From Candidatus Thiovulum imperiosus (lineage in GTDB: Bacteria > Campylobacterota > Campylobacteria > Campylobacterales > Thiovulaceae), in contig JAMJTW010000034.1 of assembly GCA_024281175.1 (NCBI GenBank), positions 97,218 to 146,715 on the forward strand: DNA of 49,498 bases, written 5' to 3'. Shown one piece after another: positions 1 to 8,970 of this stretch. Position 1 is the first letter of the stretch, and the number at the start of each line of letters is the position of its first letter. Made by a program: the position numbers and the translations under genes. The notes under the pieces are model-generated. The model was not told the origin of the DNA. It did not search any database and saw nothing but the letters and a program-made list of their open reading frames with translations.

Positions 1-117
1 TGGGGTGAGAAATCTTTTATTTAGTAAACTATAAGTTTCCAAGATTTCTCAATCACTACGCTCATATCGAAATGACAAAAAAAGTGTTTTGCCCTAAAAA
101 AGCTATTTGGTCATTTT
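1..117 (+). repeat. MITE-like intergenic repeat, copy A (left end cut by window)
   Basis: The sequence from GTGAGAAATC to CGAAATGAC (5-76) matches the core of the copies near 20.1 kb and 13.0 kb. It holds the internal inverted pair GAGAAATC/GATTTCTC. A decayed right terminal repeat, TATTTGGTCA, lies at 104-113. The left end lies outside the window. It sits directly upstream of pheT, so it is part of that gene's promoter neighbourhood. Confidence 0.7.
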
Positions 118-142
118 GAATTTTTTAAATATAGTAGATTGG

Positions 143-148
143 TATAAT
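143..148 (+). promoter_or_regulatory. -10 box of the pheT promoter
   Basis: A perfect TATAAT lies 19 bases before the pheT ATG, inside AT-rich DNA with no clear -35 box, as is usual for Campylobacterota sigma-70 promoters. Transcription from here would start near 155. This rules out the upstream in-frame GTG at 107 as the translation start. Confidence 0.6.
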
Positions 149-166
149 TCCCAAAAAAGCGAATTT

Positions 167-2329
167 ATGATATTTACGAAAAGTTGGTTAGATGAGTATA
201 TTGGAACTAAAGAGTTATCAGCAACAGAGATAGCAAACACTCTAAATAGAATTGGATTAGAAGTTGATAGAGTTGAGAAGTTTTCAGCACCAGATGGAGT
301 TGTTGTTGGAGTGGTGGAAAAAACTGAGAACCACCCAGAAGCTGACCGTCTTCAAATTTGCCAAATAGATATTGGTAGTGAAACTCTTCAAATTGTAACA
401 AATGATAAAAAGGTGAAAGAGGGGGATTTTGTTCCAGTAGCTACTGTTGGTACTATTTTACCAAGCGTGAAAATCAAGAAAGGGAAACTTCGAGGAGTAG
501 ACTCTTTTGGAATGCTCTGCTCTACGGAGGAGTTTGGAATTCCAAGAGTTGGAGAAGGAGTTGTAATTTTGGATAGCTCTATTGGAGAACTTTTTGCAGG
601 AAAACCTCTTTCAGAGTTTCCAATTTTCAATGACACTATAATTGAAGTTGAGCTTACAGCAAATAGAGGAGATTGTTTAAGTATTCATGGTATCTCTCGA
701 GATTTGGCTACTGCTCTTAAATTGGAAATTCCAAAAAGTAGAGATTTGGAAGAAAAGGGTGAATTTGATTTAGATTACAATATCTCCTATTTAGAAGTTT
801 CAAATTTCTCTTTGCCTCTCAAAATTAGAACTAGACTTGCAATTGCTGGAAAAAAAGAGAATTTAGAAAACTATATTACTCATCAAACTGGAGTTGTGGC
901 TAAATTTGTAGAAGCTGATGAAAAACTAGAGTTTTTGGAGACACTATCTTGCGGAAGTTCGCAAATTGGGATTTTTGGAAAAGAGGGAAGTAGTTTAGAA
1001 CTTTCATATATTGACCCTGAAGAGATTTCAAAAACTGTTTTTGAAAAAGGTTTAAAAACTGATGAGAAATATTATAACTCTTCTCGAGGTAGTGAACCAG
1101 ATGTAGAACTTGGAGTTTCACTTCTAAAAGAGTTGGGAGTAGAATTCAAAATTGGAAATAGCTTTAGAAATATCTCTCCAAAAAGAGAGGTCTCAATTGA
1201 GATTTCAGAAATTTCAAACCTCATCGGCTACCCAATTCCAGTTACGGAAATTGAAGGAATTTTAGAAAGATTAGGTTTTGAGGTTTCTAAAGTTGAAGAG
1301 AACCTAAATTTACAAATCCCAAAACATAGACCTGACATCAAAAATATTGGAGATGTTGTTGAAGAGATTTTAAGAATTGTTGGTATTGATGAAATCCCTG
1401 CTGTGGAGATGAGGTTTTCTGAAAAGAACCGAAATAGTGAAATAGGTAATAAAATTGAAACTCGAAAGAGAATCAGAAACTCCGCAATTTCAAATGGCTT
1501 TTTTGAAACTCTACTCTATGTTTTTGGTGAGGAGAAACTATTTCAAAGATACGGTTTTAAAAGTGTAACTTCTGAAAAGAGACTTTTAAATCCAATTGTT
1601 GAAAGTATGGATACTTTGCGACCAACCCTAACTATTGGTCTTCTTCAAGCTCTTCAAAGAAATATCAGTTTTGGAAAATCTCGAATTCCTCTTTTTGAAA
1701 TTGGTAATGTTGTTTCAAAAGATAGAAAAGAGACTGAAATGGTTGCTTTTGCTTTTTCAGGGAATCTCGAAGAAGATTCTCTTTCAAATTCTGGAAAATC
1801 GAAAAAGATAGATTTTGAAACTTTCTCTAAAATGGTTTTAAAGTCGATTGGTGGTGGTGAGCTACTTCAAAGTTCTGCGGAGACAGAATTGGAACATAAA
1901 TTTGTAGTTGCAAAAATAGTGCGAGATGAGATTTCTATTGGAAAGATTTACAAATTACATCCAAAAGTTCAAAATGATTTTGATTTAGGTGAAACCTATA
2001 TCGCAGAAATAGAGTTTTCCAAACTAGCTTATCCTATACAACTTGCAAAACCATATTCAAAATTTCAAAGTGTATCTAGGGACTTGAGTGTAGTAGTTCC
2101 AACTTCTTTAGAGTTTATTCAAATTCGAAAAACGGTAGAGAGTCTGGAAATTCCAATTTTAGTAGAGTTCTATCCTGTTGATATTTTCGAATTGGAAAAT
2201 GGAAGCTCTCTAACAATTCGATTTCAACTTCAATCTATGGAGAAAACTCTTGAAGAGAGTGATATGAATATTTTTACAGAAACAGTTCTTTCTGCTCTAA
2301 AAGAGAAACTTGGAATAGATTTAAGATGA
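167..2329 (+). CDS. pheT: phenylalanine--tRNA ligase beta subunit
   Basis: This is the beta chain of the cytoplasmic (alphabeta)2 enzyme that charges tRNA-Phe. The protein begins MIFTKSWLDEYI, the usual PheT N-terminus. It continues with an EMAP-type tRNA-binding domain (about residues 40-150, including VVGVVEKTENHPEADRLQIC), the B3/B4 editing region, a B5 domain and a C-terminal FDX-ACB anticodon-binding domain (QSVSRDLSVVVP). At 720 residues it is somewhat shorter than typical homologues (about 770-790). I chose the ATG at 167 because the reading frame open from 107 adds 20 residues with no homology and begins upstream of the likely transcript start. pheS is expected just outside the window. 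The gene overlaps pgsA by 4 bases. Confidence 0.95.
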   Translation: MIFTKSWLDEYIGTKELSATEIANTLNRIGLEVDRVEKFSAPDGVVVGVVEKTENHPEADRLQICQIDIGSETLQIVTNDKKVKEGDFVPVATVGTILPSVKIKKGKLRGVDSFGMLCSTEEFGIPRVGEGVVILDSSIGELFAGKPLSEFPIFNDTIIEVELTANRGDCLSIHGISRDLATALKLEIPKSRDLEEKGEFDLDYNISYLEVSNFSLPLKIRTRLAIAGKKENLENYITHQTGVVAKFVEADEKLEFLETLSCGSSQIGIFGKEGSSLELSYIDPEEISKTVFEKGLKTDEKYYNSSRGSEPDVELGVSLLKELGVEFKIGNSFRNISPKREVSIEISEISNLIGYPIPVTEIEGILERLGFEVSKVEENLNLQIPKHRPDIKNIGDVVEEILRIVGIDEIPAVEMRFSEKNRNSEIGNKIETRKRIRNSAISNGFFETLLYVFGEEKLFQRYGFKSVTSEKRLLNPIVESMDTLRPTLTIGLLQALQRNISFGKSRIPLFEIGNVVSKDRKETEMVAFAFSGNLEEDSLSNSGKSKKIDFETFSKMVLKSIGGGELLQSSAETELEHKFVVAKIVRDEISIGKIYKLHPKVQNDFDLGETYIAEIEFSKLAYPIQLAKPYSKFQSVSRDLSVVVPTSLEFIQIRKTVESLEIPILVEFYPVDIFELENGSSLTIRFQLQSMEKTLEESDMNIFTETVLSALKEKLGIDLR

Positions 2330-2862
2330 TAAATCTACCAAATATTCTAACTATTTTTAGAGTTCTTTTGGCACCTCTTCTTCTTTGGGTTCTATTAAGT
2401 GAAGAGTATATAGTCTCTCAAGGATTTCATGAAAGTTGGGTCTCCTATTTTGGAGGTCTCATTTTTCTTATAGCTTCTATTACAGATTTCTTTGATGGAT
2501 ATATCGCAAGAGAGTGGGAACAGAGTAGTCAATTGGGAGCTATTCTTGACCCTCTTGCTGACAAAATGTTAGTAATTGGTGCTTTACTTGGTCTTCTAAT
2601 TTCAGGAACTGCTTCAGTTTGGGCAATATATATAATTCTAATTCGAGAACTCTTTATTTCTGGATTACGAATAAATGCTATTTCAGAAGGAGTTGATGTT
2701 TCAGCTTCTTGGAGTGGAAAAGTGAAAACAGTTGTTCAGATGATTGCTATCGGTTTTCTAATTATGGAGTGGAAATTTGGTACTGAACTTCTCTGGTTTG
2801 CGGTATTTTTAACCCTCTACTCTGCTGGAGAGTATGCTCTTCTTTATGTAAGAAATAGATAG
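2326..2862 (+). CDS. pgsA: CDP-diacylglycerol--glycerol-3-phosphate 3-phosphatidyltransferase
   Basis: This integral membrane enzyme makes phosphatidylglycerol phosphate from CDP-diacylglycerol and glycerol 3-phosphate. The full CDP-alcohol phosphatidyltransferase signature D-G-x2-A-R-x8-G-x3-D-x3-D is present (D57 to D79, with the extra D54). Hydrophobic segments lie at about 8-25, 40-55, 83-105 and 130-175. The 178-residue length and the start MINLPNILTIFRVLLAPL are typical of PgsA rather than of PssA. It overlaps the pheT stop as ATGA, so the two are probably translationally coupled. Confidence 0.92.
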   Translation: MINLPNILTIFRVLLAPLLLWVLLSEEYIVSQGFHESWVSYFGGLIFLIASITDFFDGYIAREWEQSSQLGAILDPLADKMLVIGALLGLLISGTASVWAIYIILIRELFISGLRINAISEGVDVSASWSGKVKTVVQMIAIGFLIMEWKFGTELLWFAVFLTLYSAGEYALLYVRNR

Positions 2863-2892
2863 AAATATCCTATTGCGGAAAGGAATATATAG

Positions 2893-4107
2893 ATGATATT
2901 TAAATATAGAGGTATTGATAGAGAGGGAAATAAGGTGTCAGGACGACTTGAGGCCTCCTCTTCTGATGAAGCAAAAAAGAGACTTAAATCGAGAGGAATA
3001 TTTTATGATAAGGTAACAGAGGCTTCTGAGTCTTTAGGACAGAAACTTCAAAAACTTCGAGCTAGAGAGATTGAGGCAAAAAAATTATCTATAATAAGTA
3101 GAAATCTTGCGATATATTTAAATTCATCAATTACAATATTACAAGCAATTCGGCTCTTAAAGACTCAAAATAGTGAAACAAAGATTTTAGATTTCTTAAC
3201 TTCAATTGAGACTATGTTAGATGAGGGAAGTAGTTTTTACAATGCAATTGAGACTCAAACAGCACTAAAGTTACCAGATTTCTATAAGCAATCTATAAAA
3301 GTTGCTGAAGAGAATGGAGTTCTTGGTACAGTTTTGGGAGAGATGGCAACTTTTCTTCTTGACCAAGACAGAACTTCAAAAAATATTTCAAAAGCGATGA
3401 TTTATCCAGGGTTTATTGTAACAATTGCAATAATTATGGTTTCAGCAATGCTTACAATTGTTGTTCCAAAAATTACACAGATGTTTGTTCAGATGAAACA
3501 AGAGATACCTCCAATTACTCAATTTGTAATAGACGCTGGAGATTTTCTCGGAAACTACTGGATGGTGATAGCTATATTTTTCACTATCTTCTTAGCTATC
3601 TTTAATATGCTTTTAAAAACTTCAGAAAATTTTAAATTTTCATTTCACCTTTTTCTCTTAAAAATTCCATTTTTTGGTAGAGTTGTTCAGACTTCAGAAT
3701 TAACTAGATTTTCATATATCGCTTCTGTTTTGTTAAAATCAGGTGTTACTTTTGTTCACACAATTAGACTTGCTGGAAATACTTTAAATAATGTTGTCTT
3801 GAAAGATAAGATAATGAATGCTTCAAAACTTGTTGTTGAGGGTAAAAAGTTTTCAGTTAGTTTAAAAGGTGGATTTAAGATAGACAATGCATTTGTTCAG
3901 GCGATAGCACTTGGAGAAGAGACGAGTGAAGTTGCTCCAATCTTAGATAATTTGGCTTCTCTATATCATGAAGAGAACCAAGACTCAATCTCAGTTTTTC
4001 TCTCAATGCTTGAACCGATGTTAATGCTCTTTGTTGGTGGTGCAATAGGAACAATAGTTGTTGCAATGTTACTTCCAATATTCTCATTAAATTTAGGAGG
4101 CATGTAA
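2893..4107 (+). CDS. gspF: type II secretion / type IV pilus-type inner membrane platform protein F
   Basis: The protein belongs to the GspF/PilC family, the inner-membrane platform on which the GspE ATPase assembles pseudopilins. In Campylobacter the homologue CtsF serves DNA uptake. The N-terminal MIFKYRGIDREGNKVSG is the family start. Two cytoplasmic T2SSF helical domains (about 65-165 and 265-370) alternate with membrane segments at about 171-192, 223-241 and 375-396. The motifs GxxLxxA-like FVHTIRLAG and EETSEV are also seen. Length (404) is normal. The matching ATPase gene is 9 kb away at 13124 and a pseudopilin is at 43506, so the system is scattered. The next gene starts 1 base after its stop. 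Confidence 0.9.
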   Translation: MIFKYRGIDREGNKVSGRLEASSSDEAKKRLKSRGIFYDKVTEASESLGQKLQKLRAREIEAKKLSIISRNLAIYLNSSITILQAIRLLKTQNSETKILDFLTSIETMLDEGSSFYNAIETQTALKLPDFYKQSIKVAEENGVLGTVLGEMATFLLDQDRTSKNISKAMIYPGFIVTIAIIMVSAMLTIVVPKITQMFVQMKQEIPPITQFVIDAGDFLGNYWMVIAIFFTIFLAIFNMLLKTSENFKFSFHLFLLKIPFFGRVVQTSELTRFSYIASVLLKSGVTFVHTIRLAGNTLNNVVLKDKIMNASKLVVEGKKFSVSLKGGFKIDNAFVQAIALGEETSEVAPILDNLASLYHEENQDSISVFLSMLEPMLMLFVGGAIGTIVVAMLLPIFSLNLGGM

Positions 4108-4108
4108 T

Positions 4109-5239
4109 TTGTTTAAAACAGTAGTTTTCTCTCTTCTTTTCTCAATCTCTCTCTTTGCTGGAAACCCTGTTGAAAAAATTGAGTGGGTTGATGATAACAG
4201 GCTTACAATCACTTTTAAAAACTGGATAAAGAAAGTTGAAAAAGAGTTTCATTTCTATCATAGTGAAACAAAACAGCACAAATATTTTTATGATATTGCA
4301 GATGGTATTGTTCTTGGAAGTTCAAAAATAGACTTTAAAGATAGCCGTTTTATCGATCAGATAGTTGTAGGACAGTTTGATAAAGATACCTTAAGAGTTT
4401 CATTTCGAAATAGTGAAAAACTTAACATTACAAGAAGAGTTTATCAAAAACAGATATCTTTCATATTTGGGAACTCAAAAGATAGCAAGAAGCCTGTTCA
4501 GAAAAAAGAGATAATTAAATACACTCCACCAGTCAAAAAAAGTGTCAAAAATAGAAAAAATAAAGTTATTATTGTTGATGCTGGACATGGTGGAAAAGAT
4601 GGTGGTGCAGTTTGTAAAAAAGAGAAAGTAATCGAGAAAGAAGTTGTTCTCTCAATTGCAAGATACACTGCCGAATATCTTGAAAATTTAGGCTATACAG
4701 TACATTTAACTAGAAGTGATGACACATTTGTAAAACTTGGAAATCGAACCAAATTTGCAAATAAGAAGAATGGAGACCTTTTTATCTCAATTCACGGAAA
4801 CTCTCTACCTCGAAAAAAGAATTTTAGAAAAAGAAATGGAATAGAAACCTATTTTCTTTCTCAAGCTAGAACTGAAAGAGCAAAAAGAGTTGCTGCAAAA
4901 GAGAATTTTCAAGACTTTGATTCTATGAGCAAAAATGGGAAAAATAACTATTTAAATATTTTAAGTAGAGAGAAGATAATTCAGTCACACAGACTTGCTC
5001 TTGACATTCAAGGTAATGTTATAACTCACCTTCGAAAATACTATTACAATATAGAAGACTCTGGAGTTCGAGAAGCACCATTTTGGGTTCTTGTTGGTGC
5101 TGTCATGCCAGCTGTTCTTATAGAAGTTGGATATGTGACAGGTGATAAAGATGGAATTAGATTGAAAAATAGACTTTATAAAAAGAGACTTGCAAGAGGA
5201 ATAGCAAATGGAGTTGAAGAGTATTTTAGGAAAAACTAG
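4109..5239 (+). CDS. amiC: N-acetylmuramoyl-L-alanine amidase (zinc, Amidase_3)
   Basis: This periplasmic peptidoglycan hydrolase cuts the bond between MurNAc and L-alanine during cell separation. It starts with TTG behind an AGGAGG located 8 bases upstream. A signal peptide (FKTVVFSLLFSISLFAG) and an AMIN-like N-terminal domain (about 20-120) are followed by a basic linker. The catalytic domain starts near 152. Zinc ligands and catalytic residues appear in VDAGHGGKDGGA (H160), IEKEV (E176), ISIHGNS and VLIEVGYV. Length (376) fits the family. The gene is tightly joined to gspF (1-base gap) and overlapped by the next gene. The symbol is by family only; paralogues elsewhere cannot be excluded. 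Confidence 0.9.
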   Translation: MFKTVVFSLLFSISLFAGNPVEKIEWVDDNRLTITFKNWIKKVEKEFHFYHSETKQHKYFYDIADGIVLGSSKIDFKDSRFIDQIVVGQFDKDTLRVSFRNSEKLNITRRVYQKQISFIFGNSKDSKKPVQKKEIIKYTPPVKKSVKNRKNKVIIVDAGHGGKDGGAVCKKEKVIEKEVVLSIARYTAEYLENLGYTVHLTRSDDTFVKLGNRTKFANKKNGDLFISIHGNSLPRKKNFRKRNGIETYFLSQARTERAKRVAAKENFQDFDSMSKNGKNNYLNILSREKIIQSHRLALDIQGNVITHLRKYYYNIEDSGVREAPFWVLVGAVMPAVLIEVGYVTGDKDGIRLKNRLYKKRLARGIANGVEEYFRKN

Positions 5240-6116
5240 AGTTGTATTTTTTGTAGCTCTACCTCTTTACGGAGGTAATTATAAAACAGAGGGTATCGAC
5301 ATAAGATACCAACTCTCTCCAGAAGATGGAGAAGTTTCTCCAATAACTAGATATCCGTACTACTGGAATAGTAGAAAATACTCTTCAATAGAGTATTCAA
5401 ATTTTTCTACCACTGAAGTTAAAGAAGATAGCGAATTTTATGACAAGATGTCACTCTCTCTTGAAAGAAAAGAGGTAACACTAAACCTCATCGGCTATGA
5501 TTACGGTTTTGGAAAGATAATCTTCTCTCCAGAACTCTCTTTTAACTATATTGGAATAGAGAAAAATGAGTTTGGATTTGATATTCAAAGTAATAGTGAA
5601 GATACTCTTTTTGACAATGAAGTAGAATTAGATGTTTTTCGTCTTAGAGTTGGTTCTTCAATCTCTGGAACAATAGGCAAGAACTTCACAATTTCTCTCG
5701 AAGGTATTCTCTACCCATATTCTCAAATGGAAGTGGAACAGACCATTATGGTGAGACCTCATAGTAACGATATTACAACAGTTGAGAGTACAAACAATTT
5801 AGATATGGCTTATGAAATTAGATTTTCAACTCTCTATAACTTTACAGATAGTTGGAGTGCCATAGCAATTTTTGAACAAAATATCTTGCCTTTGCAATAT
5901 GATGCTGTCTACTCCTATCAAAATGGTAAAGCTCTTATAAAAGAGTTTGATGAAGAACACAAAGTCTCAACTTGGATGATTAAAGCTGTTACACCCTTAC
6001 AAATCTCTGGAAACAGCCGTTTCTCATTTGGATATGGGCAGAGAATTATAGAAATAGATAGTGGAGATGCTGAAACTGAAAATATTATCTCTTTTGGTAT
6101 AGATACCATATTCTAA
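5208..6116 (+). CDS. predicted outer membrane beta-barrel protein, unknown function
   Basis: I do not recognise a named family. The N-terminus (VVFFVALPLYGG) looks like a short signal peptide, so the mature protein is exported. The rest alternates polar and hydrophobic residues in many short strands (for example ISLEGILYPYS, SRFSFGYGQRI) and ends in phenylalanine (GIDTIF), the usual end of an outer membrane barrel. The ATG at 5208 has AGAGGA 7 bases upstream. It lies inside the amidase gene (32-base overlap), which suggests coupled translation and a cell-envelope role. A TTG at 5214 is an alternative start. Confidence 0.7.
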   Translation: MELKSILGKTRVVFFVALPLYGGNYKTEGIDIRYQLSPEDGEVSPITRYPYYWNSRKYSSIEYSNFSTTEVKEDSEFYDKMSLSLERKEVTLNLIGYDYGFGKIIFSPELSFNYIGIEKNEFGFDIQSNSEDTLFDNEVELDVFRLRVGSSISGTIGKNFTISLEGILYPYSQMEVEQTIMVRPHSNDITTVESTNNLDMAYEIRFSTLYNFTDSWSAIAIFEQNILPLQYDAVYSYQNGKALIKEFDEEHKVSTWMIKAVTPLQISGNSRFSFGYGQRIIEIDSGDAETENIISFGIDTIF

Positions 6117-6186
6117 AAACCAATTTTGAGTTTTTAGAGAAATCTTGTCTCTTTTAGTTTCGTTAGAATTTTGAAAAAGAGACAAT

Positions 6187-7872
6187 TTGAGATTTTCAAG
6201 AACATTTATTCCTACAACAAAAGAGACTCCAAACGATGCAGTTTTAAAAAGCCATATTCTTCTAATTCGAGGAGGATACATCTCCAGTGTAGCAAGTGGT
6301 TTATACAACTTTCTTCCACTTGGAAAAATAGCTTTAGATAAGATAAGAGCTATTGTGAAAGAGGAGTTAGATAAGGCTGGTTGTGTAGAAGTAGATTTAT
6401 CTTTTGTAACACCTTCCGAACTTTGGGAAGAGAGTGGTAGATTAGGTAAATTTGGTGCTGAACTACTAAAGTTTCGAGACCGAAAAGAGAACCTTTTTGT
6501 TTTAGGGCCAACTCATGAAGAGATGATGGTAAATCTAGTTAGAAATCAGATAACTAGTTATAAACAACTTCCACAAAATTTATATCAAATCAAAACAAAA
6601 TTTCGAGATGAAGCAAGACCACGATTTGGACTTATGAGAGGTCGAGAATTTTTAATGAAAGATGGTTACTCTTTTCATGAAACTGAAGAAGATATGAAAA
6701 GAGAATTTGAACTTATGGAAAAAACATACTCTAAAATTTTCTCAAGACTAAAATTGGATTTTAGAGTTGTAGATGCAGACTCGGGAGCAATTGGAGGTAG
6801 TGGAAGTAAAGAGTTTCATGTTTTAGCAGATAGTGGTGAAGATACTCTTGTTGTTTGCGACTCTTGTGATTACGGTGCAAATATTGAAACAGCAAAAAGA
6901 GCAGAACCAGAAGCTCCTGAAACTGTTCCTGAGTTTGAGGGTGATTTAAGATTTCACACTCCAAATTTGAAAAGTATTGAAGAGCTTTCAAGATTTTTTA
7001 GAGTTGAACCCTATTTTCTTTTAAAAGCAGTAGTCAAGAAAGCAATTTTTGAAGATAGAGAAGAAATAGTAGTTTTCTTTCTTCGAGGTTCTGACGAGTT
7101 GGAAGAGACAAAAGCAGTTGGAACTGTTGGGGCTTTAGAACTCTTAGATGCTACGGAAAAAGAGATTTCTGAAGCGGGACTTATAGCTGGTTTTATTGGA
7201 AATAGAAACTTAGAAATTTCTCACTATTTCGATAACTCTTTAAAAGGTGCAAAACACCTAATTTCTGGTGCGAATGAGATAGACTATCACCTCATCGGTA
7301 CAGAAGTTGAAAGTGGAAATTTTGCAGACTTGGTTCTTGTAAAAGAGGGTGATAGATGTAGTTGCGGAGGGAACTTGTCTTATAAGAAAGGTATTGAAGT
7401 TGGACACATTTTCCAATTGGGAACAAAGTATTCTGAAAGTATGAATGCAAATTTCCTAAATCGAGAAGGGAAGAGTACCCCTTTTGTAATGGGAACTTAC
7501 GGTATTGGAGTGAGTAGAATTTTGGCTGGAATAGTTGAGCAGAGTGGAGATGAGTTAGGTATCGTTTTACCTGAAAGTGTAGCTCCTTACAAATTCAACA
7601 TCTTGGTCTCAAATTCTAAAAATGGTGAGCAGATGAGGTTTGGAGAGAAAATTTATGAAGATTTACGAAGTTGTGGAGAAGATGTAATTCTTGATGACCG
7701 AAAAGATAGATTTGGTGCAAAAATAAAAGATGCCGAACTCATCGGTTTTCCTTACACAATCATAGTTGGAAAAAGTCTCTCTGATGGTGAAGTGGAAATC
7801 TTCCACAGAGCTGAACAGCGAAAAGAGAAAATTTCAGTATTAGACTTAGAAAGTAGATTGGAAAATTTATAA
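6187..7872 (+). CDS. proS: proline--tRNA ligase
   Basis: This is a class II synthetase that charges tRNA-Pro. It begins with TTG to give [13 protein letters not shown], which matches the start of Campylobacter ProS; no ATG lies close by. The class II core includes [10 protein letters not shown], the motif 2 region ([21 protein letters not shown], read in two parts here: [10 protein letters not shown] and [11 protein letters not shown]) and motif 3 ([10 protein letters not shown]). An INS editing domain lies between them at about 220-390, as in bacterial-type ProRS, and an anticodon-binding domain ends the protein. Length (561) is normal. It stands alone in its direction, and a hairpin follows at 7900. 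Confidence 0.95.
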   Translation: MRFSRTFIPTTKETPNDAVLKSHILLIRGGYISSVASGLYNFLPLGKIALDKIRAIVKEELDKAGCVEVDLSFVTPSELWEESGRLGKFGAELLKFRDRKENLFVLGPTHEEMMVNLVRNQITSYKQLPQNLYQIKTKFRDEARPRFGLMRGREFLMKDGYSFHETEEDMKREFELMEKTYSKIFSRLKLDFRVVDADSGAIGGSGSKEFHVLADSGEDTLVVCDSCDYGANIETAKRAEPEAPETVPEFEGDLRFHTPNLKSIEELSRFFRVEPYFLLKAVVKKAIFEDREEIVVFFLRGSDELEETKAVGTVGALELLDATEKEISEAGLIAGFIGNRNLEISHYFDNSLKGAKHLISGANEIDYHLIGTEVESGNFADLVLVKEGDRCSCGGNLSYKKGIEVGHIFQLGTKYSESMNANFLNREGKSTPFVMGTYGIGVSRILAGIVEQSGDELGIVLPESVAPYKFNILVSNSKNGEQMRFGEKIYEDLRSCGEDVILDDRKDRFGAKIKDAELIGFPYTIIVGKSLSDGEVEIFHRAEQRKEKISVLDLESRLENL

Positions 7873-7899
7873 ATCTTGGAGAGTTGTCCCTCTCAATAC

Positions 7900-7924
7900 A
7901 AAGAGTCTGCAAAATAGACTCTTT
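7900..7924. terminator. hairpin between convergent proS and mqnC
   Basis: AAAGAGTCT and AGACTCTTT pair around a 7-base loop (GCAAAAT). The site lies between two convergent genes and can serve both directions. It is one of six hairpins in the window with the same GAGTCT stem. Confidence 0.75.
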
Positions 7925-7938
7925 AGTCAGTTGGAAAA

Positions 7939-8970
7939 CTAATATTTCTCTAAAAAGTTATAAGCTGTATCTCTACGAGCTGGAATTTCTCCAATATCTC
8001 GAATTAGGTCTATCATCTCATCTTTCCCCATTCTGAAAGATGCACCGGCTGAGGATACAACATTCTCTTCCATCATAGTTGAACCTAAATCATTTGCTCC
8101 AAAAAGTAGGGCTGTTTGTCCGATATAGCTTCCTTGAGTCACCCAAGAACTTTGAATGTTTGGAAAGTTATCCAAGTAGAGTCTGCTAACTGCGAGAAGT
8201 CTTAAATATCTATTGGAAGAACTCTTTTCTATATGAGAGAGTTTTGTGTTCTCAGGTTGAAATGACCAGAGAATAAATGCTCGAAACCCGCCTGTTTCAT
8301 CTTGCAAAGTTCGTATTCTCTCAAGATGCTCTACAATTTCTATATCTGTTTCAACTGTTCCAAACATCATAGTTGCCGTAGATTTTATTCCCAACTTGTG
8401 AGCTTCACGATGTATCTCAATCCATCGGTCAGCATCTATCTTTTTAGGTGCAATAATATCTCGAACTCTATCAGAAAGAATTTCAGCACCAGCTCCAGGA
8501 ATTGAAGAGAGACCTTTTGCTTTAAGTCTGGAAAGAACTTCAGAAACAGAAATCTTAGAAATTCTTGCAATATAGTCTATTTCAATTGCCGAAAAACCGT
8601 GAATTGTAATAGTTGGATATCTCTTTGCAATCCACTCTACTAACTCTTCGTACCACTCTATTTTCAGTTTTGGGTGAACTCCACCTTGAAAAAGAATTTG
8701 AGTTCCACCGATTTCAAGTAACTCCTCTATCTTCTTCCCAATCTCTTCAAAAGAGAGAACATAAGCGTCATCATCTTTTGCATGTCGGTAAAATGCACAA
8801 AATTTGCAATCCACCCAACAGACATTTGTATAATTTATATTTCTATCTACTATAAAAGATGTGATATTTTCAGGGTGTAACTCTTTTTTTATTTTGTAAG
8901 CTCTTTTCCCTAACTCTTTTAAGTCTCCGTTAGAAATGAGCTTTACCGCTTCTTCGGAACTTATTCTCAC
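7939..8970 (-). CDS. mqnC: cyclic dehypoxanthinyl futalosine synthase (radical SAM, menaquinone pathway)
   Basis: MqnC cyclises dehypoxanthine futalosine in the futalosine route to menaquinone, which Campylobacterota use in place of the Men pathway. The radical SAM cluster CxxxCxxC is CWVDCKFC (C51, C55, C58). Family motifs include FQGGVHP, IPGAGAEILSDRVR, ATMMFGTVET and QDETGGFRAFI, which fit MqnC better than the related MqnE. Length (343) is typical. Its start overlaps the flgK stop by 4 bases, so it is probably read from the flagellar operon upstream. Confidence 0.9.
   Translation of the reverse strand: MRISSEEAVKLISNGDLKELGKRAYKIKKELHPENITSFIVDRNINYTNVCWVDCKFCAFYRHAKDDDAYVLSFEEIGKKIEELLEIGGTQILFQGGVHPKLKIEWYEELVEWIAKRYPTITIHGFSAIEIDYIARISKISVSEVLSRLKAKGLSSIPGAGAEILSDRVRDIIAPKKIDADRWIEIHREAHKLGIKSTATMMFGTVETDIEIVEHLERIRTLQDETGGFRAFILWSFQPENTKLSHIEKSSSNRYLRLLAVSRLYLDNFPNIQSSWVTQGSYIGQTALLFGANDLGSTMMEENVVSSAGASFRMGKDEMIDLIRDIGEIPARRDTAYNFLEKY

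Noticed and set aside
107-166. Longer pheT start at 107
   Set aside because: The extra 20 residues do not match PheT and the stretch contains the likely promoter and a repeat end.
5918-6308. Minus-strand open frames over the barrel gene end and proS start
   Set aside because: They run antisense to two well-supported genes and show no plausible protein features.
8302-8855. Plus-strand open frames inside mqnC
   Set aside because: They lack ribosome sites and family similarity and mirror the coding strand of mqnC; similar shadow frames occur throughout the window.
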